Below the pieces are notes generated by a model. It ran no database searches. It had not been told where the DNA came from and saw nothing but the letters and a program-made list of their open reading frames with translations. Below, piece after piece: positions 34,161-45,030 of a stretch of 64,000 nucleotides of DNA (its first letter is position 1; the number at the start of each line of letters is the position of its first letter). Source of the stretch: WHTK01 sp963711035 (GTDB taxonomy: Bacteria > Chloroflexota > Dehalococcoidia > DSTF01 > WHTK01). Both the position numbers and the translations under genes were made by a program. The stretch covers positions 806,001 to 870,000 of the forward strand of contig CAVQCN010000001.1 of NCBI GenBank assembly GCA_963711035.1, read 5' to 3'.

Positions 34161-35768
34161 ATGCACAGGCGCCGTGATCGCTGGCTGTTTCTGCTCGTTC
34201 TGGTCGTCGGCATTGCCGGCTTCTGCGGCGTCTGGTACTCGTCGACGCGAGGAAGCGGTAGTGGTACACCCGAAATCGGAGGCGACTACGTCGAAGGCGT
34301 CGCCGGCAAAGCGCAGCGCATCAACCCGCTGTTCGCCGGCTACAACGACGTCGACGACTCGTTGGTCTCGCTCGTCTTCGCCGGCCTCACACGTCTCGAC
34401 AACAATGGACGGCCTTATCCCGACCTGGCATCGAACTGGACCGTCAGCAGCGACGGCCTGACCTACACCTTCGACCTGCGCCCCGGCCTCGTCTGGCAGG
34501 ACGGCAAACCGCTCACCGCGTCGGATGTCGTCTTCACGTACGACATGGTGCGCAACCCCGCCGTTCACACGACGTCGCCTCTTGCCCAGCTCTTGGCCGA
34601 TGCCAAGGTGGCCGCTCCGAACGACAACACAGTGCAGATCACGTTGACGCAGCCCTACTCACCCCTGCCTGCCTATCTGACGCTGGGCATCCTACCGCAG
34701 CACCTGCTCACGGACGTTACGCCGGCCGACCTGTTCGATGCGCCCTTCAACCAGCAGCCGGTCGGCGCCGGGCCGTACCGCCTCGAGCAGCTTACGGACG
34801 ACGAGGCGGTGTTGGCGGCAAACACCGCCTACCATTTCTCGGCCCCGTTCATCCCACACATCCATCTGCGCTTCTACACTGACGAGGAAGGCCTGCTGAC
34901 CGCACTACAAGCCGGAGACATCGACGGCGCCCTGTTCACGACCGGCCTGAGCCGCGACGACCGCCTGCGACTGGAGGACTCCCACCACACACTGACGGAG
35001 CTCAGCAGCGGCCAGATGACGTTCGTTTACCTCAATTTGGAGCAGAACGAGTTCCAGGACGCGCAGGTGCGCCGCAGCCTGCTCGCCGCGTTGGACCGCA
35101 ACGAGATCGCGGGACTGGTCTACGGGGGCCTGGCCACGGCCGCGGACTCCCCAATCCCGGCGGGCATCTGGAGCCACAAGGTCGCTATACAGGACACGTC
35201 GGCCGATCTCACCCTCGCGACACAGCTCCTCGATGCGGCCGGGCTCAAGCCCGACGTGGATGGAGTGCGCCTGCGCTTCGACCTGGCAGTCGACCCCGAC
35301 CCCGTACACATCACCGTCGCCAACGACATCGCCCGCCAGTGGCAGCAGATCGGCGTGGTCGCGACGGTGAAGGTGATGGGCAACACGGAGCTCAACCGGG
35401 ACGAACTTGAGCCGCGTTCGTACCAGGCCGCGCTGGTGACGGTCGACACGGGCCCGGCACCGGACCCGTACTCGATGTGGCACAGCAGCGAGATCGACGC
35501 CGAGGGCAAGAACCTGGCCGCGGTGCGCGACGAAAACCTCGACAAGCTGCTGGAGCAGGCGCGTGAGACGCCATCGCAGGGAGAACGGGAGGACCTCTAC
35601 CGGCAGTTCCAGTCACTGTTCGCCCAGGACCTGCCGTCGCTGCCGATCTACACGCAGAATGAGCTATACGTCCAGAAGGACTCGGTTCATGGGGTGCGCG
35701 CCGGGTATCTGCCCTACCCAGGCGCGCGGTTCTGGCAGGTACAGGAGTGGTACGTAGAGACCCGGTAA
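34161..35768 (+). CDS. Oligopeptide ABC transporter substrate-binding protein
   Basis: 535 residues of the SBP_bac_5 (DppA/OppA) family, membrane-anchored by one N-terminal span (WLFLLVLVVGIAGFCGVWY). Motifs: GVAGKAQRINPLFAGYNDVD, LVFAGLTRLDNNGRPYPDLASNW (the family start) and FDLRPGLVWQDGKPLTASDVVFTYDMV. It binds a peptide or other solute outside the cell. No permease or ATPase genes are next to it, so it is an orphan within this window. It overlaps the next gene by 22 bases. Confidence 0.92.
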   Translation: MHRRRDRWLFLLVLVVGIAGFCGVWYSSTRGSGSGTPEIGGDYVEGVAGKAQRINPLFAGYNDVDDSLVSLVFAGLTRLDNNGRPYPDLASNWTVSSDGLTYTFDLRPGLVWQDGKPLTASDVVFTYDMVRNPAVHTTSPLAQLLADAKVAAPNDNTVQITLTQPYSPLPAYLTLGILPQHLLTDVTPADLFDAPFNQQPVGAGPYRLEQLTDDEAVLAANTAYHFSAPFIPHIHLRFYTDEEGLLTALQAGDIDGALFTTGLSRDDRLRLEDSHHTLTELSSGQMTFVYLNLEQNEFQDAQVRRSLLAALDRNEIAGLVYGGLATAADSPIPAGIWSHKVAIQDTSADLTLATQLLDAAGLKPDVDGVRLRFDLAVDPDPVHITVANDIARQWQQIGVVATVKVMGNTELNRDELEPRSYQAALVTVDTGPAPDPYSMWHSSEIDAEGKNLAAVRDENLDKLLEQARETPSQGEREDLYRQFQSLFAQDLPSLPIYTQNELYVQKDSVHGVRAGYLPYPGARFWQVQEWYVETR

Positions 35769-36583
35769 TCCCACCGCCCATCATCGCGTTGCTCACCGAC
35801 TTCGGCAGCAGCGACGCCTACGTCGGCATCATGAAGGGCGTCATTCTCTCGCGGGCGCCTCAAGCGCGCATCGTTGACGTCAGCCATGAGATCAAGCCGC
35901 AGGCCACGCTGGAAGCCGCGTTCCTGCTGCAGAGTGCCTGGCATTACTTCCCCACGACGACGGTCTTCGTCTGTGTCGTCGACCCGGGCGTCGGGACGGA
36001 CCGGCGACGCATCGCCCTGATCGCCGACGGGCGTGTGTTCATCGGGCCGGACAACGGCTGCCTCTCCGCTGCCTTGCCGGACGAGCTGCGCGGCCTTCGC
36101 GAAGACGAGTACTCGCCACGACCGGTACGACTGCGGCCCGATCTGCTGGCCGTCTCCATCGAGAACCCAACGCTGTTCCAGCGCCCCGTCAGCGCCACCT
36201 TCGAAGGGCGGGACGTGTTTGCGCCCGTCGCCGCCTATGTGACGGCCGGCGGTACCCTCACCGACCTGGGACCTCGTATCGACCAGATGCAGGCGCTGCC
36301 AGCCTTCGCGGCGCCACGGGGACCCGAAGGCATCGACGGCGTCATCATCCACGTTGACGCCTTCGGCAACCTGATCACGGACATTCGCGGCGAGGACGTG
36401 ACGCCGGACACGACCCTCGCCCTGCAGGGACGGCGCTTTCCGCTCGTTCACACCTACGGCAAGTCGCGACAGCCCGCCGCGCTCGTCGGCTCCAGCGGCT
36501 ACGTCGAGCTCGCCGTGCCCAACGGCGATGCGTCCGTCGTGCTCGGCGCCGGCATCGGCGACCGGGTACGAGCCGTGCCTTAG
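35747..36583 (+). CDS. SAM hydroxide adenosyltransferase (DUF62)
   Basis: About 278 residues with all family hallmarks: IIALLTDFGSSDAYVGIMKG (SAM-binding Asp), VFVCVVDPGVGTDRRRIA, FIGPDNGCLSAAL and VDAFGNLITDI. The enzyme hydrolyses S-adenosylmethionine to adenosine and methionine; related fluorinases use halide. A fluorinase is unlikely without its signature insertion, but the halide loop was not modelled. The GTG at 35747 inside the previous gene is taken as start since later in-frame starts would cut the first strand. Confidence 0.9.
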   Translation: MVRRDPVIPPPIIALLTDFGSSDAYVGIMKGVILSRAPQARIVDVSHEIKPQATLEAAFLLQSAWHYFPTTTVFVCVVDPGVGTDRRRIALIADGRVFIGPDNGCLSAALPDELRGLREDEYSPRPVRLRPDLLAVSIENPTLFQRPVSATFEGRDVFAPVAAYVTAGGTLTDLGPRIDQMQALPAFAAPRGPEGIDGVIIHVDAFGNLITDIRGEDVTPDTTLALQGRRFPLVHTYGKSRQPAALVGSSGYVELAVPNGDASVVLGAGIGDRVRAVP

Positions 36584-36673
36584 AGAGTTGTCTGTGATCC
36601 AGAGCTGTCGGCCCATCTCTTGTCAGGGCCCGTCGGCAGAGACCGCGGCGCGGTTCGCCGCCGGGTAATGGCC

Positions 36674-36679
36674 TAGAAT
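36674..36679 (+). promoter_or_regulatory. -10 hexamer TAGAAT of fmt
   Basis: Ends 6 bases before the fmt ATG at 36686; no Shine-Dalgarno, so transcription would begin at the start codon. Confidence 0.55.
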
Positions 36680-36685
36680 CGCCCT

Positions 36686-37645
36686 ATGCGCATCGTCTTC
36701 CTTGGCTCGCCCGACTTTGCCCTGCCATCGCTCGAAGCGCTGGTGGCGGGCCCGCACAACGTTGCGGCCGTCGTCACGCAGCCGGACCGGCCGTCGGGGC
36801 GCGGCCACGCGCTGCGCCCACCACCGGTGAAGGAGGCTGCCCTGCGCCACGGCCTGGCGGTACTGCAACCGGAGCGAGTCGGCAGCGCCGAATCGTGCAC
36901 CGAGATCGAGAAGCTGGAGCCCGACGCGCTGGTCGTCGCCGCCTACGGCCAAATCCTCAGCCAACGCCTGCTGGATGTACCGAAACGCGGTACCCTCAAC
37001 GTGCACCCCTCCCTGCTGCCTCGCTGGCGAGGCGCGTCACCCGTTGCGGCGGCCATCCTGGCCGGCGACGAGCTAACCGGCGTCACCATCATGGAAATGG
37101 TGCGCGCCCTCGATGCCGGGCCGATGGTAGCCAGGCTCGAAGTCGCAATCTCACCCCACGACACGACAGGCACGCTGGAGGCGCGGCTGGCACAGGATGG
37201 CGCCGACCTACTGGCGCGCAACATCGATGCGTGGGCCAGCCGTGATCTGACTCCTCAGCCCCAGGACGAATCACTGGTCACCTACGCACCGCAGATCCAG
37301 CGCCAGGAGGGGCGAATCGACTGGAGCCAACCCGCGACTGACATCTGGCGCCGGGTGCGCGCCTACAGCCCCTGGCCCGCCGCCTTCACGACCTCGCGCG
37401 GCGAGGAGCTGAAGGTGTGGCGGGCGTGGCCGTTGGAAGGCGATTCGGCGAAAGCCCCCGGCACCGTGCTCGGCCTCGAGCGCCTGCCAGACGAGGCGCG
37501 CGAACCCGCCGAGGCGCTCATCGTGCAGACGGGCGCCGGCAGGCTGGCGCTACGCAGCGTGCAGCGCGCCGGACGCAAGGCCACGACCGGCGCTGAGTTC
37601 CTGCGCGGTCAGCGTGACCTGATCGATACGCGGTTGGGAGACTAG
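36686..37645 (+). CDS. fmt: Methionyl-tRNA formyltransferase
   Basis: 319 residues. MRIVFLGSPDFALPSLEALV, VVTQPDRPSGRG and LNVHPSLLPRWRGASPVAAAILAGDELTGVTIM include the catalytic Asn/His/Asp region; the second domain (about 205-319) is the C-terminal OB-like tRNA-binding domain. It formylates initiator Met-tRNA. Usual neighbour def is not in the window. Convergent with rplY, whose stop is 4 bases away. Confidence 0.96.
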   Translation: MRIVFLGSPDFALPSLEALVAGPHNVAAVVTQPDRPSGRGHALRPPPVKEAALRHGLAVLQPERVGSAESCTEIEKLEPDALVVAAYGQILSQRLLDVPKRGTLNVHPSLLPRWRGASPVAAAILAGDELTGVTIMEMVRALDAGPMVARLEVAISPHDTTGTLEARLAQDGADLLARNIDAWASRDLTPQPQDESLVTYAPQIQRQEGRIDWSQPATDIWRRVRAYSPWPAAFTTSRGEELKVWRAWPLEGDSAKAPGTVLGLERLPDEAREPAEALIVQTGAGRLALRSVQRAGRKATTGAEFLRGQRDLIDTRLGD

Positions 37646-37649
37646 CGGC

Positions 37650-38288
37650 CTAGGCCTCCGGCGCGGCTGCTTGCCCCTCTTCGGCGGCCTCGGCTGCTGT
37701 TTCGGCGGCGGAAGCACCTTCGACAGAGACACGCGGGCTCGCTACCTTCGCAATGACGACGTCGGGCTCGTTCAGCACCGTGACGTTCTCCGGCAGGTTG
37801 AGGTCACGCACGTGGATCGAATCTTCGAGCTGAGTCATGATCGCGATGTCGACCTCTATGCGAGTCGGCATGTCCAACGGCAACGCCTCGACGTGAATCG
37901 TCTCAACGCCAGACATTAGCACGCCGTTGAACGTGCTAACGGCCTCGGAGCTGCCTATAAGGACAATCGGGACTTCGCCGCGCATCTTCTCGCGCAGCGA
38001 CACCTGGTAGAAGTCGGCGTGCAAGATGCTGCTGTTCAGCGGATGACGCTGCACCTTGTGGATGACGACGGAGCGCGTGGCCGGCTCCCCAGCCACCTTG
38101 AGGTCGATTACCTCGTTCGCGGTGGCCGCCTTCAGCGTCTGCTCTAGGTCCTCGCCCAGGAGCTGCACGGAGACGGACTCGATGCCATGGCCGTAGATGT
38201 TGGCCGGTAGCACGCCTGCTCGGCGCAGCTGCGCCACCTTCTTACCAGACACCTGGCGCGGTTCAACCGTGAGCTCCTTGCGAGCCAT
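37650..38288 (-). CDS. rplY: 50S ribosomal protein L25 (CTC/TL5 type)
   Basis: 212 residues: N-terminal 5S rRNA-binding domain (LTVEPRQVSGKKVAQLRRAGVLPANIYGHG, then VIHKVQRHPLNSSILHADFYQV) and the C-terminal TL5/CTC beta domain (about 95-190) with an Ala/Glu-rich tail. Long-form L25 is common outside enterics. GGAGG precedes the ATG. It follows the 15-residue repeat gene by 20 bases on the same strand. Confidence 0.96.
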   Translation of the reverse strand: MARKELTVEPRQVSGKKVAQLRRAGVLPANIYGHGIESVSVQLLGEDLEQTLKAATANEVIDLKVAGEPATRSVVIHKVQRHPLNSSILHADFYQVSLREKMRGEVPIVLIGSSEAVSTFNGVLMSGVETIHVEALPLDMPTRIEVDIAIMTQLEDSIHVRDLNLPENVTVLNEPDVVIAKVASPRVSVEGASAAETAAEAAEEGQAAAPEA

Positions 38289-38308
38289 CGCTTCCCTCCG
38301 AGTCTTGT

Positions 38309-38692
38309 CTAACGATCGGAACGCCCGCCCAGCCCCATCATGAGGCGGCGAGCGAAGTAGTAGCCGGCACCCAGCGCGAACGCGGCGGGCAGCGTCAGCA
38401 CTGCCTTGACGTTGCCGCTCACCCGCGGCGCCAGCAGGATGAACACACGGCTGTTCTCGACCTTCACGTAATCGCCGGCCACGATGCCGGCAGCGCTCTC
38501 GTTCATCTCCACCGTCGCCGCGTTGACCATGTTGAAGGCAGAGGCGTTGGCGTTCACGGTTTCGGCCGTCATGCGCTGCACGGCGCTCCGCTCCACGTGC
38601 GCCGTCGACGCGTTGAGACTGCGCACCGCACTGCGGCCCACGTTGACCGTGCCGGTCTCGAAACCCTCGTCGTACATGTTTTCGGACATCAT
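38309..38692 (-). CDS. Tandem 15-residue-repeat protein with C-terminal membrane span
   Basis: 127 residues. Residues 12-101 divide without gaps into six 15-residue units (12-26, 27-41, 42-56, 57-71, 72-86, 87-101). The loose consensus is x-A-x-T-V-x-V-x-x-S-A-V-x-x-L, with Val/Ala at position 5, Ser at 10 in most units and an aliphatic residue at 15. That period suggests one turn of a small beta-solenoid. Residues 102-120 form a hydrophobic span, then a basic tail. AAGGA precedes the ATG. No named family recognised; it may be a membrane-tethered scaffold or polymer-forming protein (inference). Upstream of rplY in the same direction. Confidence 0.75.
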   Translation of the reverse strand: MMSENMYDEGFETGTVNVGRSAVRSLNASTAHVERSAVQRMTAETVNANASAFNMVNAATVEMNESAAGIVAGDYVKVENSRVFILLAPRVSGNVKAVLTLPAAFALGAGYYFARRLMMGLGGRSDR

Positions 38693-38739
38693 TGATCCTT
38701 AGAGAGCGAGTTTGACGATAACAGAGGCCATAGGAGCGG

Positions 38740-41700
38740 TCAAGGTGAAGGGGGTCCCTGCGTTTCAGGGTTCACGACACGATAGATGACCAGGCCCGGG
38801 TTCGAGTACGCCACTTCGAGAGCTCCATCGAGGCCCGTTTGGAACTTGGCGAGGCCCTGCTTCGGATAATACAGCTCCTCCACCTGCCCCACGATGACGT
38901 AGCGCACGTCGTAGCGATGCAGGAAGTCGAGCGCCTGCTGCACGTTTGAATCACTGTAGAAAGCTTCGACGTCCGTCGCCCGCTCGCCCACCAGGAACGA
39001 GAGATCGCCGCGCTGCTGCGTCTCGTGCCAGTCCCAGCCCAGCACGGTCGGCAAGCCGGTGTAGATCGAGAAGCGGCCGCCCCACCGATAAAGGGGAGTG
39101 CGCCCTTCGACGATCGTCGGCGTGCCCTGCACGTTCTGGCGCATCCATTCGATGCCCTGCTCGTCGTAGCTCAGGACGATGGGGCCGTTCTCATCCTGAT
39201 AGACCGCCGTGTTCATGTACGCCATGCCGTCCAGGGTTGGCGGCAGACCGTTGAACCGGTCGTCGACGCGCACCGGCGTCGCCATGACGGGATAGATCAG
39301 TGCCGCGCCCAGCAGCAACGCCAATGAGACAGCGCCGACGGCTGGCGCCACGATCTTCGAAATCGACGAGAAGCGCCGCGGCCGCCAGAACACGTCGAGC
39401 AGGTACCAGGCCGCGAACGAGGCAGCCAGCGCGTACACCACCCAGATGTGCATGTAGAACTTGAACACCGTGTTCATGCGCTGGATGTCGTCATTGAGCG
39501 TGACCAGGTCGACGCCAATGCTGAGGCACAGTCCGAGGCCGATCAGCGTGTAAACGAAGAGACGCAGGCCGCCATCGGGCCGCTGCAGACGGAGCTCGCG
39601 AGCTGCCAGGTACGCAAGCAGCGCCAGCACCGGCAGCAGCACCGCGATGAGCTGATAGCCCTGCAGCCAGAGCCCGATCACGAAGATGAGCAATGCCCCG
39701 CCGATACCCACCAGGAAGCTCAGCCACAGCTGTCCCCGGACGATACCCCGCGGCAACGTCCGACCGCGCGGCGCGCTGCGGAACAACGCAGAGAAGCGGC
39801 GCAGCGGCGAGATACGCAGCGCCCGAGCGAGCAGGTACAGCAGCCAAACGCCGATGATCGAGACGAAGATGCCGAAATGCGCGAGGTACTGAAGCGGCGG
39901 CGTCACCTCCGGCGAGGCGTGCACGCCGCTCACGGGCGTCATGTAGTGCTGGCTGAACGGCAGGAACAGCAGGTACGACAGCAACCCCATCGCGACGCCC
40001 TTGAGCACGACACGCAGCACGGTCGGAATCGCACCGCCTTCGACATAACGCTCGCCGATGATGATGCTGGCAGCGCCGAGCAGCAGGAACGTTGGGTAGT
40101 CCCAGGAGTTGATCCAGCGCAACGCCCCGATGATCAGGCCCAGCAAGGCCACGAGCCCCCACTCCCGCAACGAGCCTCGTTCGCCGCGCGGCGCCAGGGC
40201 CAGCGCCGCGCAGACGCCGACGGTCAGCACCTCGAACGGGATCGCCATCATGTGCGCGTGCAGGTCGGCGAACAGGAAGCTGAAGTTGGGGAACTCGGTG
40301 ATGCTGATCGTTGGCGGCATCATGCGGCTGGGCCGCCAGAAGTCGAACGGGCGCAGCGACGCGCCGTGCACGATGACCGCCCATAGTCCGCCGAGCGCGT
40401 TGACGAAGCTATCGAGCGGCGAAAAGCCAGTCGCCAGGTGGTAAGAGCTCACGTCGGACAGGTTCTGCGCCATCTGGCCGACACCGTCGAGATTGCCCGC
40501 GAACACGACGAAGAAGACGCCGAAGATGCCGGCCACGTACAGGCTCCAGCGCGGCATGCGGCGGAAGCCGGGCCCGCGACGCATCAGACGCCGCGTCACC
40601 GCCGCGAGGTTATAGGCGACGGAAAACGCGGCCGCGCCGGTAAGCGCCGCGAAGGTAGGCACCGCCAGGTTGTAGGCGATCTCGGGCGGGATCGTCGTCA
40701 GCTTCGTGATCGTCGCCGCGAGGAACTGGCCGAAGTAGTAGTAGTTGATATAGCCACCGGCGAACCAAGGGTCGTAGGGCGGCAGGGTTGTGCTGCGCGT
40801 GACGGCTGTGAAGAAGGCGAGGTCCATCGGCTTCTCGCCGCCGCGATAGGGGTGCCACAAGTCCGGGTTGAGCAGGCGGATCTCGCGGAAGATGAGGAAT
40901 ACGGCCAGGAAGACCAGCTCCGATATCAGCACCAGCTTCCAGTTGTCGCACACGAATCCCACGAGATCGTGACGCCGCCACATCACGACGGCCAGTGCGA
41001 TAACCAGCATCGCGACCAGCCAGGCGAGGATCGTCGTCTGTTCGAAGTGCACGAGCTTGAGGCTGACGATCAGCCAGACCGGATACGCCAGCAGCAGCAC
41101 GCCCAGCGGTTTCGAGAGCAGGTAACCCCTGTCGGGCAGGCGCTTGAACAGCAGCAGCACCAGAGGAAGCACGGCGAAACCGGCCGCCTCGAGCGCCAGC
41201 AGCCAAACCAGCGTCGGGTAAGTCCGTGCGATGCCGCTGCTGCTGAACACGTCGGTCCAGGTGCCGCCCTGCTGCTGCGTCTGCAGATCTGCCGCCGAGA
41301 GCATGAGGCCGTTGCGGGACGCCTGCGCCGGGCTGAGACCGAAGTCGGAGAACGGCCCCTGGCCCAGGAGCTGGTTCAGCCCCTCGCGGGAGAAGCTGGC
41401 GTTCTTCTTGAATATCCAGACGTGGGGATGGTCGTACGAGCTCCATGACTCTTCGCGCTGGCTATCGGGAAAATCGATGCCGAGCAGGCTGGGCGGCGAC
41501 TCGAAGGTCTTCACCAGGTCGAAGCCGAGCTGGCCGCTGAACAGCAGGTCGTAGTAGCGGTTCATGACCGGGAAGTTGATCTGGTTGCGCGGGATCGAGT
41601 TGAGGGCGCGGTTGCTGCTGATCACGACGTAGTCGGACTGCACGAGATGGTCGATGAACGTGTCGACCTTCTCCTGCGTGTCGCGGTCGTAGACGGCGAG

Positions 41701-43202
41701 CTCGACGAAGTTGTAGCTCTTGTCGGGTGAATCCGGCAGGCGGATCGGCAGCGAGTCGTCCCAGTGCTCGACACCGATCGACGCGTTGTTGGGCAGGTTC
41801 GCGTACAGCCACTGCGACGCAGCCAGGCGCGTGATCGGGATGACGGTAGATGCTGAGGTAGGCGATACCGGGCAGCACCGCCGCCAGCACCAGCACTGCG
41901 GCCACCACTCGGCCGGAGGCCGGCACGAAGCGCCAGCTGCGTCGCTCGGCAAGCGCTGCCAGACGCCGCCAGACGTCGACCACCATGAAGCCGGCGAGCA
42001 CCGCCAGCACCGGGTACAGCGGCAGGAAGTAGCGCATGTACAGCGAGAACTGGCGCCCCATGAAGCCGAAGTACGCCGCCACGAACGCCAGCAAGATGAG
42101 GTGGCGTTTGTCCTTCTCGCGGTACGCGAGGAAGCCGGCATAGACGACGGCCAGCCAGCCGAGGGCACCGAACACGGGCCCCATGCCGGCGTCGATCATC
42201 TGCTCGAGGGGGTAGAGATAGCTCGTGCGGCCGATCCACTGGATCGAGGGCGGGAAGGCGGCATTGCCGCTGAGCAGGTTCGCCTGATCGCTCTGGTCCT
42301 TCACCCAGCGATGGCTGAGCGTGACGAGCGAGCCGGGATCGCCGAGGTGCGGCGCCACGAAGGCGTAGGGCTGGGCTATACGGAAGGCGAGGAACCCGAT
42401 CAGCAGCGCCAGCGCAACGCCGAGCGCAGGCATCGACCAGGAAATCGAGGCTCTTGCTGCGGTCCGCCAGCCAGGCCCGCAGCTGCGGCCACACGTAGAT
42501 CAGCGCCGCCAGCACGATCAGCGGCGCAATGACCAGCGCTGTCAGCTTGCTGGCGAGGCCGAGGCCGAGCAGCAGGCCGGCGAGCAGGTAATCGCGTCTC
42601 CGTCCGTCCTGTGCGATGCGCACGCAGAAGTAGAGCGCGGCCGTCGTGAAGAACGTGAGGAACGGATCGGCGACCCAGAAGTGCGCATGCTGGATCGCAA
42701 GCGGCGCAAACGCGTAGAGGAGCGCCGCGATCAGGCCCGGCAGCCAGCCGAACAGACGCTTCGCCATGAGGAAGACGAACAGCACGGTCGCGGCATCGAA
42801 CAGCGCCGAAAAATAGCGCCCGACCAACACCATCTGGTCGTAGTTGTCCTTGTGCAGCAACACCGCGGCCGTCTTGACAATGAAGAGCGGCAGCGTGCCG
42901 TAGACGAACGACGGGACGTCGCGGTTGTAGGGGTTGAGCGTCGACGTATCCGTGTCGAAGTACTCGCCGACGCTGGAGGGCAGCTTGATTGCCACGCCCG
43001 TCAGCGTCATGTGGCGCTCGTCCGGGTGCAGGTGGGTGTTGCTGTCCCAGTTGACGTCGTAGGTGCGCACGCCAACCGCGGCGGCCAGGACCAGCAGCAG
43101 CGCGACGTAAGGAACCAGCGCTCGCAAAAGAGAGAAGGCCCGCGACGCAGCCGCGGGCTGGACGGGGCGCTCGCCGGGCGAGTCGATGAGCAGATCCGCC
43201 AT
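38740..43202 (-). CDS. Giant membrane glycosyltransferase with Chlor_Arch_YYY (DUF2298) domain, two frameshifts
   Basis: The true product is read in three frames. From the ATG at 43202 an ArnT/PMT-like GT-C half starts (acidic loop motif HPDERH near residue 60, many spans). The frame moves by one base near 42433, where FLV continues as MPALGVALALLIGF, and again near 41847, where AYLSIY continues as ITRLAASQWLYANLP. Both look like single-base insertions; removing them gives about 1486 residues. The second half is the YYY domain, with GGYINYYYFGQFLAATITKL around 40750 and more than ten spans. It probably uses polyprenyl-linked sugars at the outer face. YYY proteins are known from Chloroflexi and archaea. 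Confidence 0.88.
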
Positions 43203-43324
43203 TACCCCTACAGCTTACTTGCTAGCCATTGCATGGCGGCAAACCGCGAGAGAGTCATTCAAGAACGGCCTGTGCCGGGAAACCGCCTGGGGAGCCGTTG
43301 GCCAATCCGACAGACCAAACCATC

Positions 43325-44934
43325 TCAGCGCTCACCCTCGATTTCGATGAAGAGGAAGGAGGGCGAGCCGTCCGGGATAGGTCAGCTGGCCCAGGACGCG
43401 GTAGTCGTACTTCTCGGCATCGATGTCCTCGGGCCGCAGAGCAAAGAGCTGACGCAGATCCGGGTCGTAGTAGTCCTCGGAGCCGATGAAGCACTTGCGG
43501 CAGGCGTCATGCGCGTAGAAGGGGAAAAAGATGTGCGGCGCATTGAAGGTCCCGTCCATGATCAGCTGATCGTAGTCATCCTGCACGGCGAGGAAGTGGG
43601 CGATGATCTGCTGCGGACCGTCCTGCCAGCCCCAGTAGCCGGCTGAGAGGCGCGGGTAGTCGGAGAAGTAGTGGTCGGCGTAGGCGCGGTAGCTCACTCC
43701 GCCCGCCGCCAGCAGGCCCGCGACGGCGGCAGCGGTGATCGCGAGACGCCATCGGGGCAACAACGACGACGAGCATCTCGATCGAGAACCAGATGCCGTA
43801 GCCGGTGAGCAGCGCGAAGGTGATCGAGCCCAGGATCGTGCGGCTGCTGATGGGACTGCTATCGGAAACGGCGCCGCTCAGCGGGAAGACGAGCAGCATC
43901 GCAAGCACGAAAAGGTTCCGCCGGTTGAAGCGCCACAACAGCCCCACGACGCCGATCAGGATGAACGGCAGCTGCGCGACGTAAAGCTCGCCCTGCCCCG
44001 GGAGATAGTGACGCGTGATCGGCCCGTTGTCGCCATGCGTGAAGAGGAACGACGTGCTGAAGTACGACTTGTAGAAGTGCCAGAAGAGGCTCGTCAGGCT
44101 CTGGTGACGCTCGATGTTGAAGATCCAGGCCTGCGAGGCGCGATCACCGCTACCGAACAGCAGGTGGCCTCCCAGCGGCAGCAGCACGGCTCCGAACGCC
44201 AGCAGCCCATACGCTGCCAGGCGCCGCTGCCGCCACAGTTCTTCCCGGTACGAAACCGCGAGCAAGAGGAGCAACGGCGGGAGCGCCACCCACGAGGCGC
44301 GATAGGTGTAGAACGTCAGGCCGTAGGCAATCGCGGCGGGCATGATGAACCGCGAATCTCGCATGGCCCGGAAGTAGAGATACGTCGCTGTCGTGAAGAA
44401 CAGCGGCCAGGTGACGATATCGCCGAGGCCGGTGCGGCTGTAGTGCACGTGCCAGGGCAGGATCGCGAGGCAGGCTGCCGCAGCCAACGCCGGCAGCTCG
44501 TGGCGGAACAGCTCCTTCGCCATGAGGTAGAGCGTCACGATCGTGAGGCTGCCCAGCACGGCGGACGTGAACCGCACCGCCTCCTCGCTGCGGCCGAAGA
44601 CGGCCATGAACGGCACCTCGGCGTAGATGAAGGCCGGCAGCTTGTACTCGCCGAATGCCTTGAAGAGCACCGGCATGAAGGCACCATACTCGTCGCGGCC
44701 GGTGTGCAAAATCAGGTCCGCGTTGAGCCCGAACGAGGCCTCATCGGCGAAGAAGCCGCGCGGGTTGCTTACGACGTCGATGAGGCGGGCGGCCGCGCCG
44801 ATGAGGACGATGGCAACGAGCACCAACACCGGCCAGTGCTCGGCCACGAGAGCACGCAGATTCGCGGCGTCGAGCGGACGCCGCCAGGAAAGCGCCTCGG
44901 AACCCTCGTTAAGCACGGCCCCAGTATCGGTCAA
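43325..44934 (-). CDS. Membrane glycosyltransferase (ArnT/PMT-like), two frameshifts
   Basis: Multi-span GT-C protein with the first-loop acidic motif GFFADEASFGLNAD near residue 63 and a long series of hydrophobic segments. The first frame runs from the TTG at 44934 to the CCCC run at about 43754-43757, continues one base out as RWRLAITAAAV and then shifts again near 43372, ending SFLFIEIEGER at the TGA 43325-43327. Both shifts look like single-base insertions; corrected length about 535 residues. A GTG at 44916 is an alternative start. Sugar and acceptor unknown; probably the same surface-glycan pathway as the adjacent YYY protein. Confidence 0.85.
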
Positions 44935-44948
44935 CGTCGGGTGAAACA

Positions 44949-44982
44949 GGAGACCTCCCCGTCCATGAACAGGGAGGTCTCC
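44949..44982 (-). terminator. Terminator after gap
   Basis: An 11-bp perfect stem (GGAGACCTCCC/GGGAGGTCTCC) with a 12-base loop lies between the gap stop at 45031 and the glycosyltransferase start at 44934. Confidence 0.8.
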
Positions 44983-45030
44983 GAGAAGCGAACTGAGGCA
45001 GGACGCGCCCGCCGGTGCTGTCGGGCGGTT

